This document shows positions 56,041 through 64,000 of a stretch of DNA of 64,000 nt, piece by piece. The notes beneath the pieces are model-generated. The model worked only from the letters and a program-made list of their open reading frames with translations, did no database searches and was not told the DNA's origin. Source of the DNA: JARRON01 sp037383845. Lineage in GTDB: Bacteria > Pseudomonadota > Gammaproteobacteria > Steroidobacterales > XN24. How positions within the stretch are numbered: the stretch's first letter is position 1; every line of letters begins with the position of its first letter. The stretch spans positions 122,057-186,056 of the forward strand of contig JARRON010000005.1 of assembly GCA_037383845.1 (NCBI GenBank), read 5' to 3'. Made by a program: the position numbers and the translations under genes.

Positions 56041-56472
56041 ATGACTTCAGCAGACACGACCACCACAGGATCCGCACCCCCGCCGGTGGGCCGTTATCCC
56101 CACGCCCGGCGGGTCGGCCGGTTCATCTTCCTGTCCGGCCTGGGTCCGCGCGACCCCGCCGGGGGTCCCATCCCCGGCGTCACCCTGGATGGCCGGGGCC
56201 GGGTCGTCGACCACGACATCGAGGCGCAGACCCTCGCGGTGTTCGACAACGTCCGGCGGGTGCTGGAGGCCGCCGGTTCCCGCTGGGAACGGCTCATCGA
56301 CGTGACCGTGTTCCTCACCGACATGGAGCGCGACTTCGAGACGTTCAACCGGCTGTGGAACGGGCGGTTCCCGGACAACGCGCCGTGCCGGACGACGGTG
56401 GAGGTCAACCGGCTGCCGACGCCCATCGCGATCGAGCTGAAGTGCATCGCGCTGATCGACGAGGACGACTGA
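56041..56472 (+). CDS. 2-aminomuconate deaminase (RidA/YjgF family)
   Basis: A 143-residue RidA-fold protein with FIFLSGLGPRDP, IEAQTLAVFDNVRRVLEAAG and CRTTVEVNRLPTPIAIELKCIA; the Arg of the final region is kept. Aminomuconate deaminases of the 3-hydroxyanthranilate meta pathway belong to this family, and its place between the dehydrogenase and dioxygenase genes supports that role. Start at ATG 56041; an upstream frame start at 56014 lies in the previous gene. Confidence 0.88.
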   Translation: MTSADTTTTGSAPPPVGRYPHARRVGRFIFLSGLGPRDPAGGPIPGVTLDGRGRVVDHDIEAQTLAVFDNVRRVLEAAGSRWERLIDVTVFLTDMERDFETFNRLWNGRFPDNAPCRTTVEVNRLPTPIAIELKCIALIDEDD

Positions 56473-56473
56473 A

Positions 56474-56989
56474 ATGAAGCCCCTCAAAGCGTTCGATTTC
56501 CGCCAGTGGATCGAGGACAACCGGGACCGGCTCAGGCCACCCGTGTGCAACCAGGTGGTGTTTGAAGACTCGGAGTTCATCGTCATGGTGGTCGGCGGAC
56601 CCAACACCCGCAGTGACTACCACTGGGATCCGGGTGAGGAACTGTTCTATCAGGTCGAGGGAGATATGCTGCTCAAGACCGTCCAGGGAGAACAGATCGT
56701 CGACGTGCCCATCCGGGAGGGACAGATGATGCTGCTGCCGCCGGAGGTGCCCCATTCGCCCCAGCGGTATGCGGACACGGTGGGCCTGGTGCTGGAACGC
56801 AGGCGGCGACCCGAGGAGAAGGACGGCTTCATGTGGTTCTGCGAAAACTGCGGCAACAGGCTCTACGAGGAGTATCTTCACGTCAGCGACATCGTGAAGC
56901 AGCTGCCCCCGGTGTTCGACCGTTTCTACGCCGACCCGGATCACCTGGTCTGCGATCGCTGCGGCCACCGCATGCCCGACCGTAGCTAG
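56474..56989 (+). CDS. 3-hydroxyanthranilate 3,4-dioxygenase
   Basis: A 171-residue cupin dioxygenase that opens 3-hydroxyanthranilate to 2-amino-3-carboxymuconate semialdehyde. Catalytic Fe ligands are H50, E56 and H94 (in DYHWDPGEELFYQ and PPEVPHSP). The bacterial-type second iron site has two CxxC pairs, CENC and CDRC, near the C-terminus. It lies 1 nt after the deaminase stop. The gene is called nbaC or haaO in various species. Confidence 0.96.
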   Translation: MKPLKAFDFRQWIEDNRDRLRPPVCNQVVFEDSEFIVMVVGGPNTRSDYHWDPGEELFYQVEGDMLLKTVQGEQIVDVPIREGQMMLLPPEVPHSPQRYADTVGLVLERRRRPEEKDGFMWFCENCGNRLYEEYLHVSDIVKQLPPVFDRFYADPDHLVCDRCGHRMPDRS

Positions 56990-57032
56990 GCACGTCCGTT
57001 CGAGCGTCCCGACCGCATCCCCGGCAGCCAAG

Positions 57033-58055
57033 ATGTCCGCCCCGCTCAAGATCGACATACACACCCACATCCTGCCGCCGGACTGGCCGGACCTTAAGGA
57101 CCGCTACGGTTATGGCGGCTGGGTGCAGCTGGAGAAACACGGCCCCGGCTGCGGCCGCATGCTCCTGGACGGCAAGTTTTTTCGCAAGGTGGATTCCAAC
57201 TGCTGGGACGCCCGGGAGCGTCTCTCCGACTGCGACGGCCACGGCGTTCACGTCCAGGTGCTGTCCACCGTGCCCATCATGTTCAGCTACTGGGCGAAGC
57301 CCCAGGACACCCTGGACCTGTCGCGATTCGTCAACGACCACATCGCCGGCGTGGTCCGCGACCACCCCCGGCGGTTCATAGGCCTGGGCACCCTGCCCAT
57401 GCAGTCGCCGGACCTGGCGGCCCGGGAACTGGAACGCTGCGTGAAGGAACTTGGGCTGGCGGGCATCGAGATCGGCACCCACGTCAACGGGATGAACCTC
57501 GATCACCCCCAGATCTTTCCCGTCCTGGAAGCGGCCCTGGAGCTGGATGCGGCTGTATTCGTCCATCCCTGGGAGATGCTGGGCCGGGACCGGATGTCCA
57601 AGTACTGGCTGCCCTGGCTGGTGGGCATGCCGGCAGAGACGTCCCTTTCCATCTGCTCCATGATTTTCGGCGGCGTATTCGAGCGCCTGCCAGGCCTCAA
57701 GGTCGCCTTCGCCCACGGTGGCGGCGCTTTCCCCGCCACCCTGGGACGCATCGAGCACGGCTTCCGCGTCCGGCCCGACCTGGTGGCCGTGGAGAACGAG
57801 AAGAATCCCCGGGATTACGTGGGGCGTTTCTACGTGGACGCCCTGGTGCACGACCCGGACATGCTGCGGTTCATGATCCGGCAGCTCGGCGAAAAGCACA
57901 TCGCCATGGGCAGCGACTACCCCTTCCCGCTCGGCGAGGCAGAGCCCGGATCCCTCATCGAGTCCATGGACGACCTGTCCGACGAGGTCAAGGCCAGGCT
58001 GCTGGCCGGCACGGCACTGGAATGGCTCGGCCTCGACGCGGGGGCATTCGTGTGA
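57033..58055 (+). CDS. 2-amino-3-carboxymuconate-6-semialdehyde decarboxylase
   Basis: A 340-residue Zn-dependent TIM-barrel decarboxylase (ACMSD). The metal HxH is H10/H12 (KIDIHTHILPP). Later ligands lie in VFVHPWEMLG, FAHGGGAFP and MGSDYPFPLG. The long GYGGWVQLEKHGP loop and the KFFRKVDSNCWD segment are ACMSD-specific. It steers flux away from quinolinate towards aminomuconate. The next gene starts on a GTGTGA overlap with its stop. Confidence 0.96.
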   Translation: MSAPLKIDIHTHILPPDWPDLKDRYGYGGWVQLEKHGPGCGRMLLDGKFFRKVDSNCWDARERLSDCDGHGVHVQVLSTVPIMFSYWAKPQDTLDLSRFVNDHIAGVVRDHPRRFIGLGTLPMQSPDLAARELERCVKELGLAGIEIGTHVNGMNLDHPQIFPVLEAALELDAAVFVHPWEMLGRDRMSKYWLPWLVGMPAETSLSICSMIFGGVFERLPGLKVAFAHGGGAFPATLGRIEHGFRVRPDLVAVENEKNPRDYVGRFYVDALVHDPDMLRFMIRQLGEKHIAMGSDYPFPLGEAEPGSLIESMDDLSDEVKARLLAGTALEWLGLDAGAFV

Positions 58056-58885
58056 CCACCTGGATGGAGCACGCGGGTCGCCGGCTGCGGATCCTCGGGG
58101 ACCGGCCGGTCAGCCTGGCGATCCCGCTGTCGCCCGGTGGTCCCCAGCCCGGGCATTTCCACGCGCCCCCCGCCGACGCGACGCCCCTGTCCGCCGGCAG
58201 CTTCGTCGGTGACACCCGGGCCGGGGGAAGCTGCAACTGCGAGACGGTCACCGTCGTGACCCACTGTAACGGGACCCATACGGAGGGCATCGGTCATGTC
58301 ACTCTCGACCGGGTCCCGGTCCACGGCGCCGCCATGGCACCGCTGCTGCCCGCCGGACTGGTAACGGTCACGCCGGAGGACGCGGCGCGGTCCGGGGAAA
58401 CCGCTGACCCCCCGCCCGCCGAAGGCGACACCATGATCACCGCCCGCGTTCTTGAAGCGGCGCTTTGCGCCGTCCCGGATTCGGCTCGCCGGGCCCTTGC
58501 CGCCCTTGTCGTACGCAGCCTGCCCAACGATCCGGAGAAGACCCGCCGGGACTGGATGGCGCCGCCGATCCCCCCTTATTTCTCGCTCCAGGCCATGGAA
58601 CGGATCGTCGCCCTGGGGGTCCGCCACCTGCTCACGGACCTACCGTCCGTTGACCGGATCCTGGACCAGGGACGACTGGCCGCTCACCGCAAGTTCTGGG
58701 GCCTGCCCGCCGGCAGCCAGGACGCCGGGGAAGCGAGCCGCCCGGAAGCCACCATCACGGAGATGATCTTCGTGCCCGGCGACCTGCCCGACGGCCTGTA
58801 CGCCCTGTCCCTCCAGCTCGCGCCCTGGGCGCTGGACGCTGCACCCTCCCGGCCCGTGCTGTATCCCGTGGAGCCGGACGCGTGA
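58052..58885 (+). CDS. Cyclase-family protein, putative arylformamidase
   Basis: A 277-residue member of the cyclase/kynurenine-formamidase superfamily. Its metal motif reads C72-N-G-T-H76-T-E78-G-I-G-H82, where the textbook form is HxGTHxDxPxH, so the first His and the Asp are replaced by Cys and Glu. A variant CNGTHTE motif occurs in a distinct, longer subgroup often near kynU (recalled pattern). Position next to kynU supports N-formylkynurenine hydrolysis. GTG start inside the ACMSD stop; 4-bp overlap with kynU. Confidence 0.8.
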   Translation: MTTWMEHAGRRLRILGDRPVSLAIPLSPGGPQPGHFHAPPADATPLSAGSFVGDTRAGGSCNCETVTVVTHCNGTHTEGIGHVTLDRVPVHGAAMAPLLPAGLVTVTPEDAARSGETADPPPAEGDTMITARVLEAALCAVPDSARRALAALVVRSLPNDPEKTRRDWMAPPIPPYFSLQAMERIVALGVRHLLTDLPSVDRILDQGRLAAHRKFWGLPAGSQDAGEASRPEATITEMIFVPGDLPDGLYALSLQLAPWALDAAPSRPVLYPVEPDA

Positions 58886-60156
58886 GCGGTCCCGCAACTG
58901 TCGCCGGTACCGCCGAGCAGCGGGACGCGCGGGACCCGCTGGTCGGGTTCCGGGAGCGGTTCTTCATTCCGCCCCACGCCGGCGGGGACAGCGTCTACCT
59001 CTGTGGCAATTCCCTGGGGCTGCAACCGAAGACCGCGCCCCGGTATCTGGCCGAGGAGCTGGAAGCCTGGAAGGAACTGGCGGTGGAAGGCCATTTCCGG
59101 GGCCCGCGGCCCTGGAAGGGTTATCACGAGCAGTTCGCCGGGGCGCTGGCGGAGCTCACCGGGGCGCGCGAGAACGAGGTGGTCTGCATGAACGGGCTCA
59201 CCGTCAATCTGCACCTGATGATGGTGAGTTTTTTCCGGCCCTCGGGATCCCGCCGAAAGATCCTCATGGAACGGCCCGCATTCCCGTCGGATCGCTACGC
59301 CGTGGTTTCCCAGCTCGAATTCCACGGCCTGGACCCGGCGGACTGCCTGGTGGAAGTCGCGCCCCGGGAAGGCGAAGCGGCCATCCGGGACGAGGACGTG
59401 GCCGCCGCCATTGACGCCCACGCCGACGAGCTGGCGATGGTGCTGCTCCCGGGAGTGCAGTATCTGTCGGGACAGGTCATGGACATGGCCGGACTCACGC
59501 GCCGGGCCCGGGCCTGCGGCGCGCTGGTCGGCCTGGACCTGGCCCACGCCGTGGGCAACGTGCCGCTGTCCCTGCACGACTGGGACTGCGACTTCGCCGT
59601 ATGGTGCAGCTACAAGTACCTCAACGGCGGACCCGGCGCCGTGGCCGGCGCCTTCGTCCACGAACGCCACGGCAGCGGTTTCTCCGGGCCCCGTTTCGCC
59701 GGCTGGTGGGGCCACGACGCCGAGAGCCGTTTCCTCATGGGACCGGATTTCCATCCGGCGCCCGGTGCAGCCGGGTGGCAGCTGTCCAATCCGCCTGTCC
59801 TCGGAATGGCCGCGCTGCTGGCGTCCCTGGAGATTTTCATGGAGGCCGGGATGGAGCGGCTGCGGGCCAAGTCCCTCGAGCTCACCGGCTACCTGGCCGA
59901 CAGGATCACCGCCACCTGCGCGGACCGGGTCGCGATCGTCACCCCCCTGGCGCCGGAGCGCCGGGGATGCCAGCTGTCCCTGCGGCTTGCCGGCGGCGCC
60001 GAGCGGGGCCGCGGCGTCTTTCGCCGCCTCGCCGAGGCGGGCGTGATCTGCGACTGGCGGGAGCCGGACATCATCCGGGCAGCGCCTGCGCCCCTGTACA
60101 ACAGCTACACGGACGTCGACCGTTTCGTGCAAGCGCTGTGCGGAGCCCTGTCATGA
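58882..60156 (+). CDS. kynU: Kynureninase
   Basis: A 424-residue PLP hydrolase converting 3-hydroxykynurenine to 3-hydroxyanthranilate and alanine. VYLCGNSLGLQPK, the PLP Lys in WCSYKYLNGGPG, and GWWGHDAESRFLMG are conserved. GTG start overlapping the formamidase-like gene; its stop overlaps kmo by ATGA. The 3-hydroxyanthranilate product feeds the dioxygenase encoded upstream. Confidence 0.96.
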   Translation: MSGPATVAGTAEQRDARDPLVGFRERFFIPPHAGGDSVYLCGNSLGLQPKTAPRYLAEELEAWKELAVEGHFRGPRPWKGYHEQFAGALAELTGARENEVVCMNGLTVNLHLMMVSFFRPSGSRRKILMERPAFPSDRYAVVSQLEFHGLDPADCLVEVAPREGEAAIRDEDVAAAIDAHADELAMVLLPGVQYLSGQVMDMAGLTRRARACGALVGLDLAHAVGNVPLSLHDWDCDFAVWCSYKYLNGGPGAVAGAFVHERHGSGFSGPRFAGWWGHDAESRFLMGPDFHPAPGAAGWQLSNPPVLGMAALLASLEIFMEAGMERLRAKSLELTGYLADRITATCADRVAIVTPLAPERRGCQLSLRLAGGAERGRGVFRRLAEAGVICDWREPDIIRAAPAPLYNSYTDVDRFVQALCGALS

Positions 60157-61514
60157 GCCGGTTGACGGTGGTGGGCGCCGGCCTGGCGGGTACGCTTGCA
60201 GCCCTGTTCATGGCCCGCCGGGGCCTGCCGGTCAGCCTCTACGAGCGGCGGCCCGATCCCCGGCGGGTAGCCCAGCCGGCGGGCCGGTCCATCAACCTGG
60301 CCCTGGCGAACCGGGGTCTAAAGCCCCTGGAGGCCGCGGGGCTGGCCGGGCAGGTCCGGCCCCTGCTGACGGTGATGCGAGGCCGCATGGTGCACGACCG
60401 CGAGGGCGGACAGGACCTCCAGCCCTACGGGCAGCAGCCCCACGAGATCATCTACTCGGTCTCCCGGCCCGGGCTGAACGCCCTGCTGCTGGACGCCGCG
60501 GAAGCCGAGGGCGTGGATCTGCAGTTCGGGATGCGGCTCGTGGAGGCGCACTTCGAGGCGAACCGGCTCGTTTTCCGCGACGAGTCGGACGGAAGCCTCA
60601 TGCCGGTGCCAATGGCGCCGACCGTCGCCGCCGACGGTGCGGGCTCCCCCGTGCGGATGGCCATGGCCGAGCGCCCGGGATTCGAAGCCCACTCGGACAT
60701 GCTTGCCCACGGCTACAAGGAGCTGACCATGCCGCCGGCGGAAGGCGGCGGCTACGCCATGGAGCCCCACGCCCTGCACATCTGGCCGCGGGGCGGCTAC
60801 ATGCTGATCGCCCTGCCTAACGCCGACGGCAGCTTCACCGTCACCCTTTTCATGCCTTACGAGGGGACGCCGTCCTTCGCCGACCTCCGCGACCGGGACG
60901 CCGTCCGGGACTTCTTTGAGTCCGCCTTTCCCGACGCCGCCGCCCTCATGCCTGGCTACGAGGCGCAGTTCGAGGCGAACCCGCTGGGTGAGCTGGGCAC
61001 CGTGCGCTGCCGGCCCTGGCATGTCGGCGGCAGGGCCGTGCTCATCGGTGACGCCGCCCACGCCATCGTGCCGTTCCACGGCCAGGGCATGAACTGTGCT
61101 TTCGAAGACTGCCTTGCCCTGGACGAGTGCGTCGAGGCCCACGGCGAGGACTGGGCGCGGGTGTTCGAGGACTTCTTCCGGCAGCGGAAACCCAACGCCG
61201 AGGCCATCGCGGACATGGCCCTGGAGAACTACGTGGAGATGCGGGACTCGGTGCGCGATCCCCGGTTCCGGCTGCGCAAGGAAGTGGCTTTCGCCCTCGA
61301 AAGGCGTTTCCCTGAACGGTTCGTGACCCGCTACGGCCTGGTGATGTTCCGGGACGACGTGTCCTACGCCGAGGCGCAGCGGCGGGGCCGGGTACAGGCC
61401 CAGATCCTGGACGAACTCGTCGCGGACGTGGAGGCGCCGGAGCAGGTGGACTTCGACCGGGCGCGCCGGCTCGTGCAGGCGCGGCTGTCCCCGCTGGCCG
61501 GAGCGAAACCGTGA
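60153..61514 (+). CDS. kmo: Kynurenine 3-monooxygenase
   Basis: A 453-residue FAD hydroxylase. VVGAGLAGTLAALFMARRG binds FAD, then RSINLALANRG and SVSRPGLNALLLDAAE, and GDAAHAIVPFHGQGMNCAFEDC, the second FAD motif of this class. It hydroxylates kynurenine at C3 with NADPH. True start ATG 60153; the open frame runs into kynU out of frame. The C-terminal membrane segment of the eukaryotic enzyme is not obvious. Confidence 0.96.
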   Translation: MSRLTVVGAGLAGTLAALFMARRGLPVSLYERRPDPRRVAQPAGRSINLALANRGLKPLEAAGLAGQVRPLLTVMRGRMVHDREGGQDLQPYGQQPHEIIYSVSRPGLNALLLDAAEAEGVDLQFGMRLVEAHFEANRLVFRDESDGSLMPVPMAPTVAADGAGSPVRMAMAERPGFEAHSDMLAHGYKELTMPPAEGGGYAMEPHALHIWPRGGYMLIALPNADGSFTVTLFMPYEGTPSFADLRDRDAVRDFFESAFPDAAALMPGYEAQFEANPLGELGTVRCRPWHVGGRAVLIGDAAHAIVPFHGQGMNCAFEDCLALDECVEAHGEDWARVFEDFFRQRKPNAEAIADMALENYVEMRDSVRDPRFRLRKEVAFALERRFPERFVTRYGLVMFRDDVSYAEAQRRGRVQAQILDELVADVEAPEQVDFDRARRLVQARLSPLAGAKP

Positions 61515-61897
61515 GCCCGGGCGCCGCACGTCTGCGGGCACCCTTCCTGGTCACCGCCGGGCTGGAACTGGCCGCCGGACTGCCGTGCCTGCTGGTGCCC
61601 CGGCTCGCCGGCGATCTGATGGGACTCTTCCCGGATGCCGGGCTGGCCCAGGCCTTCAGACTGCTCGGCGCCGCACTCCTGGCCCTGGGGGCCCTGGCCT
61701 GGTTCGCCTCCCGGCCGCGAGCCGCGGCCTTCGCCCGGGAAGCCGGCGTCGTGCTCGCCGGCTATCACTCCATGGCGGCCCTGCTGCTTTGGAGCGGCGT
61801 GGTCGCAGGACCCTTCGCCCCCTACGTGGCGGGTGCAGCCGCCGTGACCCACCTGGTGCTGGCCGGCTGGATATTCGCCGGGCTATCCTCCCGCTAG
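61511..61897 (+). CDS. Small four-helix membrane protein
   Basis: A 128-residue very hydrophobic protein with four predicted transmembrane helices (GLELAAGLPCLLVPRLAG; FRLLGAALLALGALAWFA; VVLAGYHSMAALLLWSGVV; VTHLVLAGWIFAG). GTG start coupled by GTGA to the kmo stop, so it is part of the operon. I do not recognise a family with confidence; a transport-accessory role is only a guess. Confidence 0.75.
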   Translation: MSPGAARLRAPFLVTAGLELAAGLPCLLVPRLAGDLMGLFPDAGLAQAFRLLGAALLALGALAWFASRPRAAAFAREAGVVLAGYHSMAALLLWSGVVAGPFAPYVAGAAAVTHLVLAGWIFAGLSSR

Positions 61898-61960
61898 CGT
61901 CGCCCCGGCTCCGGCCCGGGGTCATAATGTGAGCAGGGACAGAGAGGCCGGGGAGGCCCC

Positions 61961-63475
61961 ATGGCGCGCGTACACGAGGTGCTCATCGTCGGCAGCGGAT
62001 TCGGCGGCTCCGTCGCGGCTGAGCGCCTTGCGGAGGCGGGCGCGGACGTGACGCTGCTGGAGCGTGGCCCGTGGCGGGACACGCTTCCGGTCCGCTCCAT
62101 GGGCATCCCCAACCGCCGGCCCTATCCTGCCCGGGCACGTCTGCTCACCCGGGGCATCAAGGCCGCACACGGCGCCATTGCGCCGCGCCGGGGCCTGCGG
62201 TTCTCCGCGGACGGGCTTTTCGAATATTTCGGTGCCGGCGACGTGTCGGTGCTGTGCGCCTCTGGCGTTGGCGGGGGCAGCCACGTGTATACCGGACTGA
62301 ACGCCCGGCCCGCGGTCCCCGGCTACTGGGACGGCCACCACCCCGACGTGGCGAGCGAGGCCATGGAGCCGCACTACGAGCGGGTAATGGCGGAGATGGG
62401 AGGCCGTGTCCCCCGCATGGAAGACGCCATCCCGAACCTCGCGGCCAGCCGTTTCGCCGACCACCCCGTGCTGGACGGAAGCCCGACCCTGTCCGGTCCC
62501 CGGCATGCAGTCCAGTTTCCCGAGACCCCGGGCACCAGCCGGGAAATCGACTGGGGCGAGGGCATTCGCCGGCGCGAGTGCGACTGGAAGGATGGCGGGC
62601 CGCTGGGCTCCCGTTTCGGCACCAAGACGACCCTGGACTTCGCTTTGCTGGCTCCGGCAATGCGGCGGGGCTTGCGCGTGCTGGACATGCACGAGGCGGT
62701 GTCCGTGCACCGCTGCCGGCAGACCCAGGCGGCCCGTTACTGCGTCCAGGTGCGCAATCTCTATACCGGCCGGCTGGAGCCCTTCTACGCCGAGCATGTG
62801 ATGCTCGCGGCCGGCACCATGAACACCCTGCGGCTGCTTCTGGTCAGCCGCGACGAAGCGCGGGGCCTGCAGGGGCTGAGGGCCCTGGGAGAGCGGTTCG
62901 GCACCAACGGTGACGTCGCCGGATGGTGGGCGCTGGACGACGAGGAAGCCGACTATTCCCAGGGACTGCCCTGTCACGGCGTTGTCCGTCCCCGGGGCGT
63001 CGACGACGAAGGCACCATGCTTCTGACTATCGGCGTCGTGGGCACTGACGGATTACCCCTGCCCCGGTTCTGGCGGGACCGGATCCGCCGGGATCTGATC
63101 CTGGCGGGCATGGGCGCCGACGCCGCCGACGGTACGGTGTCCCTGGTGCGGGGAAGGCTCCGGGTACGCTACGACGCCGACGGCAGTCCCGTTTTCGCAA
63201 GGCTCGCGGAGATGCTGCAAGAAATCGCCCGGGCTTCGGGCCGGCCCGTGCGGCGGCTCCGCAAGCCCTTCACCGTCCACCCCCTGGGCGGCGCCGTGCT
63301 CGGCACCGATGCTGCCGACAGCGTGGTGGACGCGGGCGGGGAGGTCCACGGCCACCCCGGCCTGTTCGTGATCGACGGCGCCGCCCTTCCGGCGGCCCCG
63401 GGCTCTCCGCCGTCCATGACCATCGCCGCCTGGTCCAGCTGGGTGGCGGCGAGGTTTCTGGAGCGGGTCGCCTAG
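61961..63475 (+). CDS. GMC oxidoreductase, cholesterol-oxidase-like
   Basis: A 504-residue flavoenzyme. The N-terminal FAD loop is IVGSGFGGSVAAERLAEAG. The VLCASGVGGGSHVYTGLN segment follows, then the C-terminal FTVHPLGGAVLGTD with the catalytic-region His and PSMTIAAWSSW. These resemble the cholesterol-oxidase branch of GMC oxidoreductases, enzymes oxidising sterols or other bulky alcohols. No export signal is visible. A strong GGGGAGG ribosome binding site and a 63-nt spacer with a CATAAT hexamer (61923-61928) suggest an independent promoter. Confidence 0.88.
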   Translation: MARVHEVLIVGSGFGGSVAAERLAEAGADVTLLERGPWRDTLPVRSMGIPNRRPYPARARLLTRGIKAAHGAIAPRRGLRFSADGLFEYFGAGDVSVLCASGVGGGSHVYTGLNARPAVPGYWDGHHPDVASEAMEPHYERVMAEMGGRVPRMEDAIPNLAASRFADHPVLDGSPTLSGPRHAVQFPETPGTSREIDWGEGIRRRECDWKDGGPLGSRFGTKTTLDFALLAPAMRRGLRVLDMHEAVSVHRCRQTQAARYCVQVRNLYTGRLEPFYAEHVMLAAGTMNTLRLLLVSRDEARGLQGLRALGERFGTNGDVAGWWALDDEEADYSQGLPCHGVVRPRGVDDEGTMLLTIGVVGTDGLPLPRFWRDRIRRDLILAGMGADAADGTVSLVRGRLRVRYDADGSPVFARLAEMLQEIARASGRPVRRLRKPFTVHPLGGAVLGTDAADSVVDAGGEVHGHPGLFVIDGAALPAAPGSPPSMTIAAWSSWVAARFLERVA

Positions 63476-63534
63476 CAGGCTCCCTGCCGCTGTCATCCCG
63501 GTAATATGCCCGGCTCCTGAGCAACAATATCGTC

Positions 63535-64000
63535 ATGGCTGCTGGCTATCGTTTCCGGATCCTGGACGTATTCACTTCCCGCCCCTACGCCGGGAATCCC
63601 CTCGCTGTGCTGCCGGAGGCCCAGGGCCTGTCGGCCGCCCAGATGCGTGGCATCGCGCGGGAGTTCGCGTTCTCCGCCACCGCCTTCGTCCGGCCAACGG
63701 AAACCGGCGGCCACACCCATCGCCTGCGGATTTTCGCGCCCGCCGGCGAGCTGCCGTTTGCGGGACACGCCACCGTCGGGGCCGCGCTGACCCTTGCCAT
63801 GGAGGGCGACGAAAGCCCGGAGTTCGTCTTCGAGGAAACCGTAGGCACCGTGAAGGTCAGCATGCGACCCGGGGAAGGATCCGGCACGGCCTGGCTCCGG
63901 GCGGCCCGGTCTCCGGAGGTGGGGCCCGAGCCGCCGCCGCCTGCCGCACTGGCCGCGCTCCTGTCCCTGCGGGTCACCGACCTGCTGGCCGGCGCCTGGG
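63535..64000 (+). CDS. PhzF-family protein, 5' part only
   Basis: The first 155 residues of a PhzF/YddE-fold protein; the end lies outside the window. YRFRILDVFTSRPYAGNPLAVL and LRIFAPAGELPFAGHATVGAAL are clear family motifs. The usual catalytic Glu (in the NLSET/NLSES-type motif) is Ala48 here (REFAFSATAFV), so ordinary PhzF isomerase chemistry is unlikely unless another residue replaces it. Lies just after the GMC oxidoreductase gene on the same strand. Confidence 0.88.
   Translation, partial: MAAGYRFRILDVFTSRPYAGNPLAVLPEAQGLSAAQMRGIAREFAFSATAFVRPTETGGHTHRLRIFAPAGELPFAGHATVGAALTLAMEGDESPEFVFEETVGTVKVSMRPGEGSGTAWLRAARSPEVGPEPPPPAALAALLSLRVTDLLAGAW

Overview
The window is high-GC, densely packed bacterial chromosome. 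It has about 60 protein genes, two tRNAs and very short spacers, with many GTG starts and ATGA/GTGA stop-start overlaps. Gene order and protein families point to a gammaproteobacterium: the blocks hemA-prfA / TPR-lolB-ispE-tRNAGln-prs-rplY-pth-ychF, gatCAB opposite mreBCD-mrdAB, and lptD-surA-pdxA-rsmA-apaG-apaH match the order known from Pseudomonas-like genomes. Very high GC and acidic surface and secreted proteins would fit a halophilic Ectothiorhodospiraceae-like lineage, but that is inference. I see no insertion sequence, prophage, CRISPR array or rRNA.

Layout. 1-3.6 kb: the end of a YbaK-type tRNA-editing protein, then a feoA-feoB-feoC ferrous-iron operon that ends in a translationally coupled membrane protein. 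3.7-10 kb: a monoheme cytochrome, a DUF805 protein, a secreted beta-propeller-like protein with a possible Pho box, a Tat-type amidohydrolase, tRNA-Met, SirB2 and an outer-membrane barrel. 10-24.9 kb: the conserved ychF-to-moeB block. It is interrupted between prfA and prmC by a sulfur island (a CysK-like synthase, cystathionine beta-synthase and a cystathionine gamma-lyase/synthase). 24.9-32.2 kb: an alanine-type aminotransferase, metH, metF and an ArsR-methyltransferase regulator of the SahR type, opposite a thioesterase. metH carries an apparent 46-bp deletion and frameshift near its 5' end. 32.2-36.3 kb: hslO and gatBAC. 36.5-46 kb: the rod-shape and wall block mreBCD-mrdA-rodA-mltB-rlpA-dacA-ybeD-lipB. 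46-53.8 kb: murU opposite lptD-surA-pdxA-rsmA, then usp, apaG and apaH. 53.8-61.5 kb: a tightly packed kynurenine/3-hydroxyanthranilate degradation operon. 61.5-64 kb: a small membrane protein, a GMC oxidoreductase and a truncated PhzF-family gene.

How the genes work together. Most of the window is housekeeping: envelope assembly, translation quality control, haem and PLP synthesis, and C1/sulfur metabolism. The most distinctive accessory unit is the catabolic operon. Its enzymes would convert N-formylkynurenine or kynurenine through 3-hydroxykynurenine and 3-hydroxyanthranilate to aminocarboxymuconate semialdehyde, then to 2-aminomuconate and its deaminated product. No tryptophan 2,3-dioxygenase lies in the window. 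The operon is headed by a short-chain dehydrogenase relative lacking the standard catalytic Tyr and Lys, and followed by a PhzF relative lacking the family's catalytic Glu. The clearest regulatory signal is a perfect inverted repeat filling the spacer of the SahR-like gene's own predicted promoter.
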